The notes beneath the pieces are model-generated. The model was not told the DNA's origin, made no database searches, and saw only the letters and a list, made by a program, of their open reading frames with translations. The translations under genes and the position numbers were made by a program. Positions 24,136-32,706 of a stretch of 64,000 nucleotides of DNA are shown here, piece after piece. The first letter of the stretch is position 1. Every line of letters starts with the position of its first letter. The DNA is from JACVRW01 sp963734025 (GTDB lineage Bacteria; Actinomycetota; Thermoleophilia; Solirubrobacterales; Thermoleophilaceae): NCBI GenBank assembly GCA_963734025.1, contig CAVTFR010000004.1, positions 1 through 64,000 on the forward strand, in the 5' to 3' direction.

Positions 24136-24972
24136 TCAGGGTCTCACGACGCAGCGGAAGCCGAGGTGGCAGGTCGACGTGTCCTCCGGCTGCGCCATCC
24201 GCGCCGCCGGCCGGTAGCGGCGGCAGTAGTTGGCCGCGCACATGAAGGAGCCGCCTTTCGTGACCTTGCGTGGGATGCGTTCCGCGGGGCCCTCATGTGC
24301 GTCCGCGGTCCACTCCCAGACGTTCCCGGTCATCTCGTAGAGCCCGTAGCCGTTGGGTGGGAATGACCCCACCGGGGCCGTCCACTCGAACCCGTCGAGG
24401 AGCTCGTTGTGAACTGGGAACTCGCCCTGCCAGGTGTTCGCCATCTGCCGCCCGCCGGGGTTCAGCTGGTCGCCCCAGGAATACTCGGCGCCGGCGAGCC
24501 CGCCACGCGCCGCGACCTCCCATTCCGCCTCGGTCGGGAGCTCCTTGCCCGCCCAGCCGGCGTACGCCGCGGCGTCCTCGTAGGCGATGTGGACCACCGG
24601 GTGCTTCGAGAGCTTCTTCGCCGATGTCTCCGGGCCACGCGGATGGCGCCAATCCGCCCCCGGCACGTACGCCCACCACCGGTAGGGGTCCTCGAGGCTG
24701 ACGTGGCGTCGGGGCTGGACGAACACGCTCGAGCCTGGCACGAGCAACGTCGGGTCGGCATCGGGGTAGTCGGAGGGATCGGGCGGGCGCTCGGCCAGCG
24801 TCACGTAGCCGGTGTCCTGCACGAACCGGTTCCAGTCCCTGTTCGTGACGGTGTACGGGTCGATGAAGAACCCGCCAACCTCGACCTCCCGGACCGGGCC
24901 CTCCTCGGGGTATGCCGAGTCGCTCCCCATGAGGAAGCGGCTCCCCTCGATCCAGACCATGCCGTCGGTCAT
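24136..24972 (-). CDS. Formylglycine-generating enzyme (SUMF1-like)
   Basis: Oxidises a cysteine in type I sulfatases to formylglycine, using copper and oxygen. The 278-aa protein spans the FGE-sulfatase domain from MVWIEGSRFLMGSD to GFRCVVRP. The two active-site cysteines are kept in GGSFMCAANYCRRYRPA (about 245 and 250), so it is a true FGE and not a redox-inactive relative. Supporting motifs are LPTEAEWEVAARGG and GNVWEWTAD. The ATG at 24972 has GAGG 5 bases upstream and begins at the domain edge; longer starts at 25038 and 25113 are possible. It converges on a sulfatase remnant, its likely lost partner. Confidence 0.92.
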   Translation of the reverse strand: MTDGMVWIEGSRFLMGSDSAYPEEGPVREVEVGGFFIDPYTVTNRDWNRFVQDTGYVTLAERPPDPSDYPDADPTLLVPGSSVFVQPRRHVSLEDPYRWWAYVPGADWRHPRGPETSAKKLSKHPVVHIAYEDAAAYAGWAGKELPTEAEWEVAARGGLAGAEYSWGDQLNPGGRQMANTWQGEFPVHNELLDGFEWTAPVGSFPPNGYGLYEMTGNVWEWTADAHEGPAERIPRKVTKGGSFMCAANYCRRYRPAARMAQPEDTSTCHLGFRCVVRP

Positions 24973-25418
24973 GTCACCCTCGGCGGGCCACGCTACCGAT
25001 CCACGAGCTCTTGTCACATCGGTCGGCGCGCTCTCCATCGGCGGAGCCTTGTCACGCGGGTGCTGCTCATGCAAGCGGGCATAGCGGTCGGGCCGGAAGC
25101 GCTGCGTGTCCAACCGGCCGGATCCTTGGCGCGGGTCTGCCTGAGGCGCAGATCATCCGAAACGGGCGATGGCGAACAGGGCAGGGCTCGACCGGCGCTG
25201 CTCGGCGCCGCCGAGTCGGCGGTGCTCCGGGCCTAGCGACGTCTCCGTCTCACGGGACCCAACCAGGGGCACGGACCAGGCCCGGCCAGCCTCGACGGTG
25301 ATCGTAGTCAGCGAATGCCCGAGCAACTCGTCTCGGGCGACGCGGTTGCATGCGGGTTCCTACTACGACCCGCTGGTGATTGCGCGCGGCGGGTTCGGCG
25401 GATCACTCGCCGTGGGCG
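24973..25418. other. Gap between FGE and nickel/cobalt transporter genes
   Basis: About 450 bases. The left end should hold the FGE promoter. The rest shows no recognised gene, hairpin or binding site. Confidence 0.4.
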
Positions 25419-26405
25419 CTATTCGGGCGTGGGACCGGTGGGCGCGAGGCCCGCCGCCCACTTCTCCTCGATCCGGCCGAAGTGCCACACGGCGAGAGCG
25501 GCGATCCAGGTGAGCGCGAAGACGGCGACGATGGCGTAGCCGACGTAGTTGAGGTCGAGGCCGGAGACGAAGTCCCACGGTTGGCCGGTGAGGCTGAGCT
25601 TGTCGGCGAGCACCGACATCAGCTCGATCGTGCCGATCACGAGCGCCACGACGACCGACAGCCAGGTGATGGTGATGTTGTAGAAGAGCTTGCGGACGGG
25701 CTTGGCGAAGGCCCAGCCGTAGGCGAAGTTCATGAACGCGCCGTCGATCGAGTCCAGCAGCGACATGCCGGCGGCGAACAGGATCGGCAGGCACAGGATC
25801 GCGTAGATCGGCAGCCCGCCCGCGGCGGCGGCGCCGGCGGTGGCGAGCAGCGCGACCTCGGTCGCGGTGTCGAAGCCGAGGCCGAACAGCAGCCCGACCG
25901 GGTACATCTGCCACGGCTTCTTGACGGCGTTGGTGGCGCGCTTGTAGAAGCGGTTCATGAAGCCGCGGTTGTTCAGCTGGTGCTCGAGCTCGGCCTCGTC
26001 GTAGTCGCCGTGGCGCATGCGCCAGAAGACCTTGATGATGCTGATCAGGACGAGCAGGTTGAGGATGCCGATGATCCACAGGAAGGTGCCCGAGATGGTC
26101 GGGCCGATCAGCCCGGTGGCGGAGTGCAGCCACGAGCCGTCGTCGGCGACGGCGCCGGACAGACCGCGGATGCCGGCGGTGAAGCCGATCGCGAGCAGGA
26201 ACACGATCGTGGAGTGCCCGAGCGAGAAGAAGAAGCCGACGCTCAAGGGCCGCTGGCCGTCGGTCATGAGCTTGCGGGTGGTGTTGTCGATCGCGCCGAT
26301 GTGGTCGGCGTCGAAGGCGTGACGCACACCTGCTGATCCACCGGCCCGCTGATCACCGAGTCGAAGCAACGCCCGGGCATCGCTGTCGCCCAGGCTCGTC
26401 ACCAC
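25419..26405 (-). CDS. NiCoT family nickel/cobalt transporter, N-terminus probably lost
   Basis: Membrane permease of the HoxN/NixA (NiCoT) family, 328 aa, for Ni2+ or Co2+ uptake. The metal signature GVRHAFDADHIGAIDNTTRK (about 26-45), LGHSTIVFL and GFDTATEVALLAT are intact, with six or seven membrane segments after them. In normal members a first transmembrane helix precedes RHAFDADHI. Here the 25 preceding residues (MVTSLGDSDARALLRLGDQRAGGSA) are polar. The first helix thus appears replaced or frameshifted, so activity is doubtful. No cobalamin riboswitch was recognised upstream. Confidence 0.85.
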   Translation of the reverse strand: MVTSLGDSDARALLRLGDQRAGGSAGVRHAFDADHIGAIDNTTRKLMTDGQRPLSVGFFFSLGHSTIVFLLAIGFTAGIRGLSGAVADDGSWLHSATGLIGPTISGTFLWIIGILNLLVLISIIKVFWRMRHGDYDEAELEHQLNNRGFMNRFYKRATNAVKKPWQMYPVGLLFGLGFDTATEVALLATAGAAAAGGLPIYAILCLPILFAAGMSLLDSIDGAFMNFAYGWAFAKPVRKLFYNITITWLSVVVALVIGTIELMSVLADKLSLTGQPWDFVSGLDLNYVGYAIVAVFALTWIAALAVWHFGRIEEKWAAGLAPTGPTPE

Positions 26406-26712
26406 GACCTCCGGTGGCCCGCCAACTCCTGCTCGCCCTCCGTGGATGGCGTTGTGCCTTCAACCTGTGCGCACCGAGTCCCACCAGGGACTCGACCAGG
26501 GAGCTTCACAGGCGCGACGGGCCTGCTCAGGCGAGACCCTGACGCCAATTCCAATCGACTGAGGAGGTCTCATGAACAGCACAGCGTGAGCAGCGACACC
26601 GCGGCAGTAGAGGCTCCGGTCGGCCCGAGCGACGACGACGAGACCGAGGCCAAGGACGACCGCGGGCGCCGCTGGTACCACCGACGCACTCAGCCCGCCG
26701 TCGCCGCGACCT
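26406..26712. other. Divergent intergenic stretch
   Basis: About 300 bases upstream of both the transporter gene and the BI-1-like gene. A plus-strand frame from a GTG at 26586 (SSDTAAVEAPVGPSDDDETE...) is acidic and then turns into the out-of-frame version of the small peptide that follows. No family is recognised. Confidence 0.4.
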
Positions 26713-26799
26713 CATGGGGTTCAACTCGACCTGGTGGATGGTGCTGCTGTGGACCGCCGTGATCGCCCTGGCCGTCTGGCCGTTCCCGGTGTGGTGACC
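26713..26799 (+). CDS. Possible 28-aa hydrophobic peptide
   Basis: The ATG at 26713 opens MGFNSTWWMVLLWTAVIALA followed by VWPFPVW and a stop: one membrane-spanning helix with aromatic ends. It lies 30 bases before the BI-1-like gene. It resembles the start of small single-pass proteins, but no ribosome-binding site is obvious. It may also be the end of a decayed longer gene. Confidence 0.3.
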
Positions 26800-26829
26800 G
26801 GATCGGCCCGCGCAGAGAAGGAGCGACGC

Positions 26830-27504
26830 ATGAGCACGATCCCCACCACGGGCGACAACCCGACCCTCGCGGGCCAGGCGCTGACGCGCGACGCAACACG
26901 TGAACTGCTCGGTCAGGTTATGGGCCTCGTCGCCCTCACCGTCGGCTGCACAGCCCTCGGCGCCTACGTCGGCCGCGACCTCGGCGGCGGCGCCGGCATC
27001 CTGTTCTTCGTCGGCGCCTTCGCCTGCATCTTCGGGCTCAATGCCGCCGCGTCACGTGGGAACGAGCAGCTCGCGATCGGCCTGCTGTTCGGGCTCGGCC
27101 TCCTGCTCGGCCTCGCCGTCGCGCCGGTGCTCAACGACTACGCCGAGGCGGATCCGCCCGCGCTGTGGCAGGCGGCCGGAGCGACCGCGCTCTTCGTGGC
27201 GGGCTGTGGCGCCTACGGCTACGCCACCCGCCGCGACCTCTCCTCGTGGGCACGCGGGCTCTTCTGGGCCCTGCTGGCTCTGATCGTCTTCGGGATCGTC
27301 GCGATCTTCGTCGCCATCCCGAACGCGAACCTCATCTACGCAGTCGCGGGCCTCGGGATCTTCGGCGCCTACACGATCTTCGACTTCAACCGCCTGCGCC
27401 GCGCCGGCCAGGGCGAAGCCGTGCCGATCGCCGCCTCGATCTTCCTCGACGTGTTCAACATCTTCCTGCTGCTCCTGACCCTCTTCGGCGGCGAGAACGA
27501 GTGA
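26830..27504 (+). CDS. Bax inhibitor-1-like multi-pass membrane protein
   Basis: A 224-aa integral membrane protein with seven hydrophobic segments. The pattern fits the BI-1/YccA family: LTRDATRELLGQVMGLVALT at the start, IYAVAGLGIFGAYTIFDFNR (the family block GLxLFxxYxxYDxxR in variant form) and IFLDVFNIFLLLLTLFG at the end. Family members affect calcium leak or membrane proteostasis; the bacterial role is unsettled. The ATG at 26830 has GAAGGAG upstream. Overall similarity is moderate, so the family call is likely but not certain. Confidence 0.78.
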   Translation: MSTIPTTGDNPTLAGQALTRDATRELLGQVMGLVALTVGCTALGAYVGRDLGGGAGILFFVGAFACIFGLNAAASRGNEQLAIGLLFGLGLLLGLAVAPVLNDYAEADPPALWQAAGATALFVAGCGAYGYATRRDLSSWARGLFWALLALIVFGIVAIFVAIPNANLIYAVAGLGIFGAYTIFDFNRLRRAGQGEAVPIAASIFLDVFNIFLLLLTLFGGENE

Positions 27505-27540
27505 GCGACGCGATGCCCGTCCGTCATCGGCCGCCCGGAC

Positions 27541-27711
27541 TTGCGGCATGACCCCGGTGGGGGCGGTGTTCCGGGGCTCGTCGCCGGCACGGCCGGCACC
27601 GGCCCGATGGACGCTCTGCTCTACGCCAGGTATCGCCGCGGTCACGGCAAGGAGGGTTTCGAGCCGTGGGAGTCCGCGGCCACGGCCAGCCTCAGCTACC
27701 TCCGTCACTAG
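27541..27711 (+). pseudogene. Fragment of an unnamed actinobacterial membrane protein
   Basis: The frame from TTG 27541 reads VPGLVAGTAGTGPMDALLYA then RYRRGHGKEGFEPWESA before a stop at 27709. The pattern (glycine/alanine-rich helix, MDxxxYxRYRR, GFxxWE) recalls the N-terminal part of small conserved membrane proteins, but the remainder is missing. It overlaps the 3' end of the convergent tautomerase gene by 20 bases. Confidence 0.4.
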
Positions 27712-28189
27712 CGAACGACGCCTCGTGATCCTTCACCGTCTTGTCCTCAAGTGATCCGCTTATCCCCGCTCCATCCCCTGTCGTAATGCTCGCGTCCTGA
27801 TGCTCAGGCGGCTTATAGAACTGCGTCTCGCCGTTGCCGAATGACCAGTTTTCGGCGGCTGTCTCCACGACCGAGATCAGCACATCCTCGGGCCGGACCC
27901 CTGGGTTGATTCCGAGCCGCTCGACGATCTTCTTGTACATCTCGAGCTTGGCATCGACCGTCTTGCCAGGCGCCCAAAACACCTGGATCTGGACGAGATC
28001 GTCGCCACGGTCGATCCCGAGAAACGGTCCGTAGGCGAACTCGTGCTCGCCGTGCTCCGCGATTGCCATGAAGCGATCGCCGTCCTTGATGGCGACGGTC
28101 TCGCGCATCGCCTCGTAGATCTCATCCATTAGCGCCTGCTTGTACTGGGGCGTCTTGCCTTCGCGGATCGAGATACGGGTGACGGGCAT
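27692..28189 (-). CDS. Tautomerase-superfamily protein
   Basis: A 165-aa protein of the 4-oxalocrotonate tautomerase superfamily, in the longer malonate-semialdehyde-decarboxylase/Tautomerase_2 style. The catalytic amino-terminal proline would be exposed after methionine removal (MPVTRISIREGK). EMYKKIVERLGINPGVRPED and VLISVVETAAENWSFGNGE are the conserved later segments. The last 30 residues (polar, after YKPPEHQDAS) have no family counterpart. A strong AGGAGG precedes the ATG. It stands alone. Confidence 0.9.
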   Translation of the reverse strand: MPVTRISIREGKTPQYKQALMDEIYEAMRETVAIKDGDRFMAIAEHGEHEFAYGPFLGIDRGDDLVQIQVFWAPGKTVDAKLEMYKKIVERLGINPGVRPEDVLISVVETAAENWSFGNGETQFYKPPEHQDASITTGDGAGISGSLEDKTVKDHEASFASDGGS

Positions 28190-28487
28190 GTCGTGACCTC
28201 CTGTTTGGCTGTACTGGCGAGGCTCTGGTGATTAGAGGCGGCCGGCGTCGGATTTCTTACGTCGTGATCAATCACCTGCGCCCGCGAGCTCACGATCCAC
28301 CTCGGCGATCGCGGCACAAAGCGAGCTCGGAAGCCCGCCGTCGCGGGGCATCGGCCAGCAGCATCGCCTTGAGTGAGCGAAGTGAACACCGGGGTGCGCG
28401 CGCTCTACAAGTGGGCCGAACGGAAAGGCTGAAGAACGACTCTCTTGCGACCACTGGAGCGCGCTCTCGCATCGGAGATCCCCAGGA
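28190..28487. other. Gap between tautomerase and HAD genes
   Basis: About 300 bases. The left end holds the tautomerase ribosome-binding site and promoter area. No gene or structure recognised in the rest. Confidence 0.4.
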
Positions 28488-29201
28488 TCAATGGCTTGCC
28501 GAACCGATAACGGTCGCCGAAGCGGGGTACCGTGCGATGAGTTGGTCCGCGATCGCGCCGAGGTCGTCCCCGATGTAGTTCGGCTGCGGGCCGACGTCCA
28601 GCGGGGCGTTGCCCTCACGGAGGATGAGCCCGGCCTGCCACCCGGCCGCGACGGCACCGAGCGTGTCCCAGGCGTGGCACGCGATCAGGCAGATGCCGCC
28701 AGGAGCGACCCCGAGCTCGCTGGCGACCGAGTGGTAGGCCTCCGGCGCCGGCTTGTGGCGCTGTACGGTCTCATCCACGCTGAAACGGCGCTCGAACAGG
28801 TCGATGACGCCCGCGTTCTCCAGCTGCCGGCCTGAGATCTGGAGCGTGTTGTCGGTGAGCGTGAAGAGCCGGAAGCCGTGGTCGCGCAGGCGCCGCAAGG
28901 CCGCAGGGACCTCGGGATGGGCCGGCATCGAGGCGAACCGGTCGGTGAGCTCGGCGCCGTCGGCGTCGCTGATCGCGATGCCACGGGTGGCGGCGAGCAT
29001 CCGCAATACCGCACCGCCGATGTCGGTGAACGGCACATAGACCCCGGCGAGTGTGAGCGCCTCGGAGTAGGTGATCAGCCCGGCAAACCACAGTCGCAGC
29101 GCGGCGGGGTCATCGAAGATCCTGTCGAAGGTGGGGCGGATCGTGTCTAGGTCCAGCAGGGTCTCGTTGACGTCGAAAACGATGGTCGGTCGGTGAGACA
29201 T
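28488..29201 (-). CDS. Haloacid dehalogenase type II (HAD superfamily)
   Basis: Hydrolyses 2-haloalkanoic acids to 2-hydroxy acids through an aspartyl-ester intermediate, if the family call holds. The 237-aa protein has motif I FDVNETLLDLD (nucleophile Asp), FTLTDNTLQ as motif II, HKPAPEAYH as motif III with Lys, and HAWDTLGAVAAGW as motif IV. The cap segment LWFAGLITYSEALTLAGVY matches L-2-haloacid dehalogenases. The ATG at 29201 is preferred (AAAGG upstream, motif I eight residues in). It is monocistronic, with a decayed channel gene upstream. Confidence 0.92.
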   Translation of the reverse strand: MSHRPTIVFDVNETLLDLDTIRPTFDRIFDDPAALRLWFAGLITYSEALTLAGVYVPFTDIGGAVLRMLAATRGIAISDADGAELTDRFASMPAHPEVPAALRRLRDHGFRLFTLTDNTLQISGRQLENAGVIDLFERRFSVDETVQRHKPAPEAYHSVASELGVAPGGICLIACHAWDTLGAVAAGWQAGLILREGNAPLDVGPQPNYIGDDLGAIADQLIARYPASATVIGSASH

Positions 29202-29329
29202 TCGGGGGGCCTTTCGTTCGTGGCTGAATGGACGAGAGGCAGCCCGCGGGCTAGCTGTCAGCGGGGTGACCCGTTCGTGACCGACCAACCGCAGCTTCTT
29301 ACTGCGTGTCGGCAACCACTCTCGGTGCG

Positions 29330-29463
29330 CAGAGGGCGCGGTAAGAACGCGGCCGCCAGCCGGTTCTGGTCGTCAGTCGGTGGCCTGATCTCGAGGACGA
29401 CAGCGTGATGGTGGTGGCGAAGACGCCGTCGCTGAACGCGACCAACCGCATGGTGTCGCGCGA
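29330..29463 (-). pseudogene. N-terminal fragment of a TMEM175-type (DUF1211) channel
   Basis: The ATG at 29451 (minus strand) reads MRLVAFSDGVFATTITL, the signature first helix of TMEM175/DUF1211 potassium channels (FSDG motif). A frameshift near 29405 follows, and the other frame continues VLEIRPPTDDQNRLAAAFLP, again typical. Nothing of the remaining five helices is present. It abuts the 3' end of the MOSC fusion gene. Confidence 0.7.
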
Positions 29464-29471
29464 CACCGAGC

Positions 29472-31223
29472 TCACAGATCGAGCACCACGTTCTCGTGCG
29501 GCCGTGAGCAGCAGATGAGCGCGCTGCCGGTGGCGGGGGGTTCGACCGGGTCCGGGTTGTAGTCGAGGGTGCCGGCGATGAGCGTCGTCTCGCAGTTGTG
29601 GCAGACGCCGGTGCGGCACGACCAGCGGACGGGGACGTCGCAGGCTTCGGCTAGTTCGAGCAGGCTCGCGTAGTCGCCGTTCCACGGGATTGCGAGGTTG
29701 CTACGCGCGAAATCGATCGTCGGGCCGCTGCCGGGTTCGCCCGCGGGTGGGTGAGGCGTCCGCGCGGGCGTCGATGCGATCCCTGGAGTCAGGCCGGGTG
29801 CGGCTCCGAATGGCTCGGTGTGGATGTGGGACGCGTCGAGGCCGATCGCGGCCAGGCCGGCGCTGATCTCGTCCATGAACGGTGTCGGACCACACAGGTA
29901 CGCCTCGGCATCGCGCGGTGGCTCAAGCTCGGCGAGCAGTGACGGGGTGAGACGGGACACGCGGTCGTGATCACGGCCTTCGCGGTCGTCCGGACCGGGA
30001 CGGCTGTAATAGACGTGGGTGCGGGCGTTCGGGAGCGAATCAAGGAGCGTGCGCGCCTCGGCTGCGAAGCAGTGCTCGCGACTACTCCGCGCGCCGTGCA
30101 GCCACCAGACCTCCCGATCGGAATGCTCCTCCGCCAACGCGTAAAGCATGGACAGGACCGGCGTCGCCCCGATACCGGCGCTGATCAGCAGCACGGGCGC
30201 GTGTGTCGGGTCGAGGATGAAGGTGCCACGGGGCGCTGCGATGTCGAGCTGGTCGCCCACGGCGAGCCGGGTGTGGAGAAAGCCGCTGGCGGCGCCGTCG
30301 TGTTCCCGCTTGACGGTGATGCGGTAGTAGCCGGCGCCGGGCGGTCCCGACAATGAGTAGTTCCGCAGCAGCGATCGCTGACCGTTTTCAGGCTGGATCC
30401 GTAGCGTCACGTACTGGCCGGGGCGTGCGGCAGGGAGCGCTGCGTCGCCGCCGTCCTCGAGGCGGATGGAGATCACGGCGTCGCTCTCGCGCTCGATTGC
30501 GGCGACGGTCAGCCGGCGGAAGCCGGGCCACGCCGGAGGCGGGCTCGTGACGGCCAGGCCGGCGTTGCCACCACCGGCCTCTCCATCGAGCAGGGCGCGG
30601 AACGACGCCTGCCAGCCGGGGCTGAGCGCGTCGATCCGGAGCGCCCGCAGCAGCTGCTGCCGCGGATGCCCCGGGAGGTACAGAAGCCCGTCGACTTCGG
30701 CGACAGCCATCTGTTCCTGTCCGGAGGCGATCTTGACGATTTCGTCACCGGCCTGAACCTCGCCCTCTTCAAGCACGCGGAAGTAGAAGCCGGGGCGGCG
30801 GTGGGAAACCAGCAGCGCCGGAATGCGCGGATCGTTCATGCGAATCCCCACGCGGTAGCAGGTCACGCGGGGCTGAGTGACCTCGAAGAGGGCGGTGCCG
30901 ATCTGGTAGCGGTCGCCGACGCAGACCTGATCGTCGCTCAGCCCTTCCACCGTGAAGTTTTCTCCGAACTGCCCGTAGGCGAAGTCGCTTCGTCCCAGCT
31001 CGTTCTCCCAGTAGCGATAGGAGTCGATCTGGTAGACGAACACTGCTCGTTGCTCGCCGCCGTGGCCGGCGAGATCGCCCTGGCCGTCGCCGTCCACGTT
31101 GAGCTTGCGTACGCGGCGAGGGCCGCTGACGGGGTTCTTGAAGACGCCTGTGAACACAGTCTTCCCTTGCCATGGCACCTCCTTGGGCATCCCGACGTTG
31201 ACCGACAGAAGCCGTCCGCTCAT
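29472..31223 (-). CDS. MOSC - FAD/NAD reductase - 2Fe-2S ferredoxin fusion protein
   Basis: A 583-aa three-part redox protein. Residues about 1-225 form a YiiM-type MOSC domain (DGDGQGDLAGHGGEQRAVFV, QPRVTCYRVGIRM). Residues about 235-470 are a ferredoxin-NADP reductase module with the FAD motif RNYSLSGPP and NAD motif LISAGIGATPVLSML. Residues about 495-583 are a plant-type ferredoxin with CRTGVCHNC and a distal Cys in ALICCSRP. An electron path from NAD(P)H through FAD and 2Fe-2S to a substrate at the MOSC site is implied, such as reduction of N-hydroxylated compounds. It overlaps the small upstream ORF by 4 bases. Confidence 0.93.
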   Translation of the reverse strand: MSGRLLSVNVGMPKEVPWQGKTVFTGVFKNPVSGPRRVRKLNVDGDGQGDLAGHGGEQRAVFVYQIDSYRYWENELGRSDFAYGQFGENFTVEGLSDDQVCVGDRYQIGTALFEVTQPRVTCYRVGIRMNDPRIPALLVSHRRPGFYFRVLEEGEVQAGDEIVKIASGQEQMAVAEVDGLLYLPGHPRQQLLRALRIDALSPGWQASFRALLDGEAGGGNAGLAVTSPPPAWPGFRRLTVAAIERESDAVISIRLEDGGDAALPAARPGQYVTLRIQPENGQRSLLRNYSLSGPPGAGYYRITVKREHDGAASGFLHTRLAVGDQLDIAAPRGTFILDPTHAPVLLISAGIGATPVLSMLYALAEEHSDREVWWLHGARSSREHCFAAEARTLLDSLPNARTHVYYSRPGPDDREGRDHDRVSRLTPSLLAELEPPRDAEAYLCGPTPFMDEISAGLAAIGLDASHIHTEPFGAAPGLTPGIASTPARTPHPPAGEPGSGPTIDFARSNLAIPWNGDYASLLELAEACDVPVRWSCRTGVCHNCETTLIAGTLDYNPDPVEPPATGSALICCSRPHENVVLDL

Positions 31224-31441
31224 CGCGCCGTGCAGGTGAAGCGGGGACGGGATGAGACGCGCCGGTCGAGGGCCGGCGCGGCGCGCCCCGGCGCGCTCTC
31301 GGCTCGATCGCGGCGTAACCGCTCGGCCCGCAGCTGCAGCAGCGACCCGGGATCGTGCATCGCGGCGGCCGCCGCGAGGCTCTCCGGCGAGAGTCGAAGC
31401 CGGCGGACGAGGCTGTTAATCGTTGTGTGGACGCGGACCAT
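31220..31441 (-). CDS. Small ORF coupled to the MOSC fusion gene
   Basis: 73 aa, no recognised family. It is taken as real because a good ribosome-binding site (GGAGAGGAG) precedes its ATG and its stop overlaps the start of the MOSC gene (ATGA), a typical coupling. The N-terminal half is helical (TTINSLVRRLRLSPESLAAA); the C-terminal part is arginine- and proline-rich. It could be only a translated leader. Confidence 0.45.
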   Translation of the reverse strand: MVRVHTTINSLVRRLRLSPESLAAAAAMHDPGSLLQLRAERLRRDRAESAPGRAAPALDRRVSSRPRFTCTAR

Positions 31442-31824
31442 GCTCGCTCCTCTCCAGGACCGGCGCCGCCCGGGCCGGTGGCGCCGTCGGGCAATGAGTG
31501 GGCCGGCCGTCGCGGCGTCTTACCACCGCTCTGTCCCGATGTCACCGAAGTGCTGGGTCGCCGTCGAGCACGCCGTCGTGCCACGGCAGCCCGGCAGTCC
31601 CCCAAGTGGATCGCGGTCCCTTGAATGCCCTCGCTGGGTCCTCGCCGCGCAGGTCCATCACCACGTACCCGTCCGTGAGCAAGACGCCCGCATCGCCGCC
31701 AATCACCCTCCCCGGCGCGCAGCAATGGTCGAGTTCCCTGCGGGTGCAGCTCGTGAACGGGGCGCGCTGCAGGACGTCGTGAGCTTGGCCGTCGCCTGTC
31801 CATCGCGCCACTGGCCTGCGGTGC
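31442..31824. other. Gene-poor stretch
   Basis: About 380 bases. A minus-strand frame contains DVLQRAPFTSCTRRELDHC, faintly like the start of a cyclic-nucleotide-binding domain, but the remainder does not fit. Otherwise nothing is recognised. Confidence 0.35.
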
Positions 31825-32706
31825 TTAGGATGCGGCCGCGACCACGCTCAGCAGGCCGCCGGCCTCGTCGATGCTCAGGTTGCGATCGATGCCGTGCGAC
31901 GTCACGTTTTGTCCTGGCTCGAGCCCGAGCCGCTCGTCGTCCAAGGTGACGGCCACCTTGTCAGGTTCGAAGGAGACCAGGTCGCCGATCGCCGCCATCT
32001 CGTCGAACGGCGCGCGGTACGACCAGGCGGCGTGCCGGCTGCCGTCGATGTCGTAGTAGGAGGCGATGCCCTTGTAGGGGCAGAACGTCTGCAGGTCGAC
32101 GGGGGTCAGTGCCTCGGAGACGACGTCGGCCCGGGGCACGTACCAGCGGGGGGCGAAGCCCGACTCGTACAGCACCAGGGGACCGGTCGTGTCGGCAATG
32201 ACACGGTCACCAGCGCGCACGACGAGATGGCGGGACGTGCGGCGAGTGTCGATCCGGTGGTAGGGGTCGGCGGCATGGCCGAGGATCCGGTCATCCTCTT
32301 CGTAGAAGCCGTCCATCGCCCGCCACGCCAGCGCCACCTTGCCCTCCAGGACGGCCGCGTGGTCGGGCAGCGCGATGTGCTGCCAGGCGCCGCGTGCGGC
32401 CTGGCGCGTGCCACCGATGACCTCAAACCACGCGGTTTCGCCGAGGTCCCGGTGGCCGCTGCGGTGTTCGGTCGGCCTGAGCGCGCCGTCGGCGAAGTCG
32501 GAGAGCGGGAAGTACGCGACCGGGTAGCGGCCCGGCTCGAACAGCAGGAGGGCGTCGTCGCTCTGCACGAGGGCGCGAGCGCCGAGCTCCGCGCGCAGCC
32601 GGCGCCGCAGCGGCTCGGCGTACAGCACCCGCTCCGGCATCGCCGGAACCAGGAACTGCCCGTTGGGGTTGCGGCCCAGCGGCCCTTGCTGCCATGAGAG
32701 CCCCAT
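31825..32706 (-). CDS. Tandem DUF427 protein
   Basis: A 293-aa protein with two DUF427 domains. The first (about 30-125) includes RVLYAEPLRRRLRAELGAR and PVAYFPLSDF. The second (about 160-255) includes RHLVVRAGDRVIADTTGPLV, then PRWYVPRADV and CPYKGIASYYDI. Double-DUF427 proteins are common in actinobacteria; no activity is established. The open frame continues to 33027, but the ATG at 32706 starts just before a conserved region (MGLSWQQGPLGRNPNGQFLV) and the upstream part overlaps a VOC remnant on the other strand. Confidence 0.88.
   Translation of the reverse strand: MGLSWQQGPLGRNPNGQFLVPAMPERVLYAEPLRRRLRAELGARALVQSDDALLLFEPGRYPVAYFPLSDFADGALRPTEHRSGHRDLGETAWFEVIGGTRQAARGAWQHIALPDHAAVLEGKVALAWRAMDGFYEEDDRILGHAADPYHRIDTRRTSRHLVVRAGDRVIADTTGPLVLYESGFAPRWYVPRADVVSEALTPVDLQTFCPYKGIASYYDIDGSRHAAWSYRAPFDEMAAIGDLVSFEPDKVAVTLDDERLGLEPGQNVTSHGIDRNLSIDEAGGLLSVVAAAS

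Noticed and set aside
26406..26560. Cobalamin or nickel riboswitch upstream of the transporter gene
   Set aside because: No conserved B12-box or NiCo four-helix junction pattern could be recognised.
31542..31811. Cyclic-nucleotide-binding domain start (DVLQRAPFTSCTRRELDHC)
   Set aside because: Only about 20 residues are suggestive; the glycine pattern and phosphate-binding cassette do not follow in any frame.
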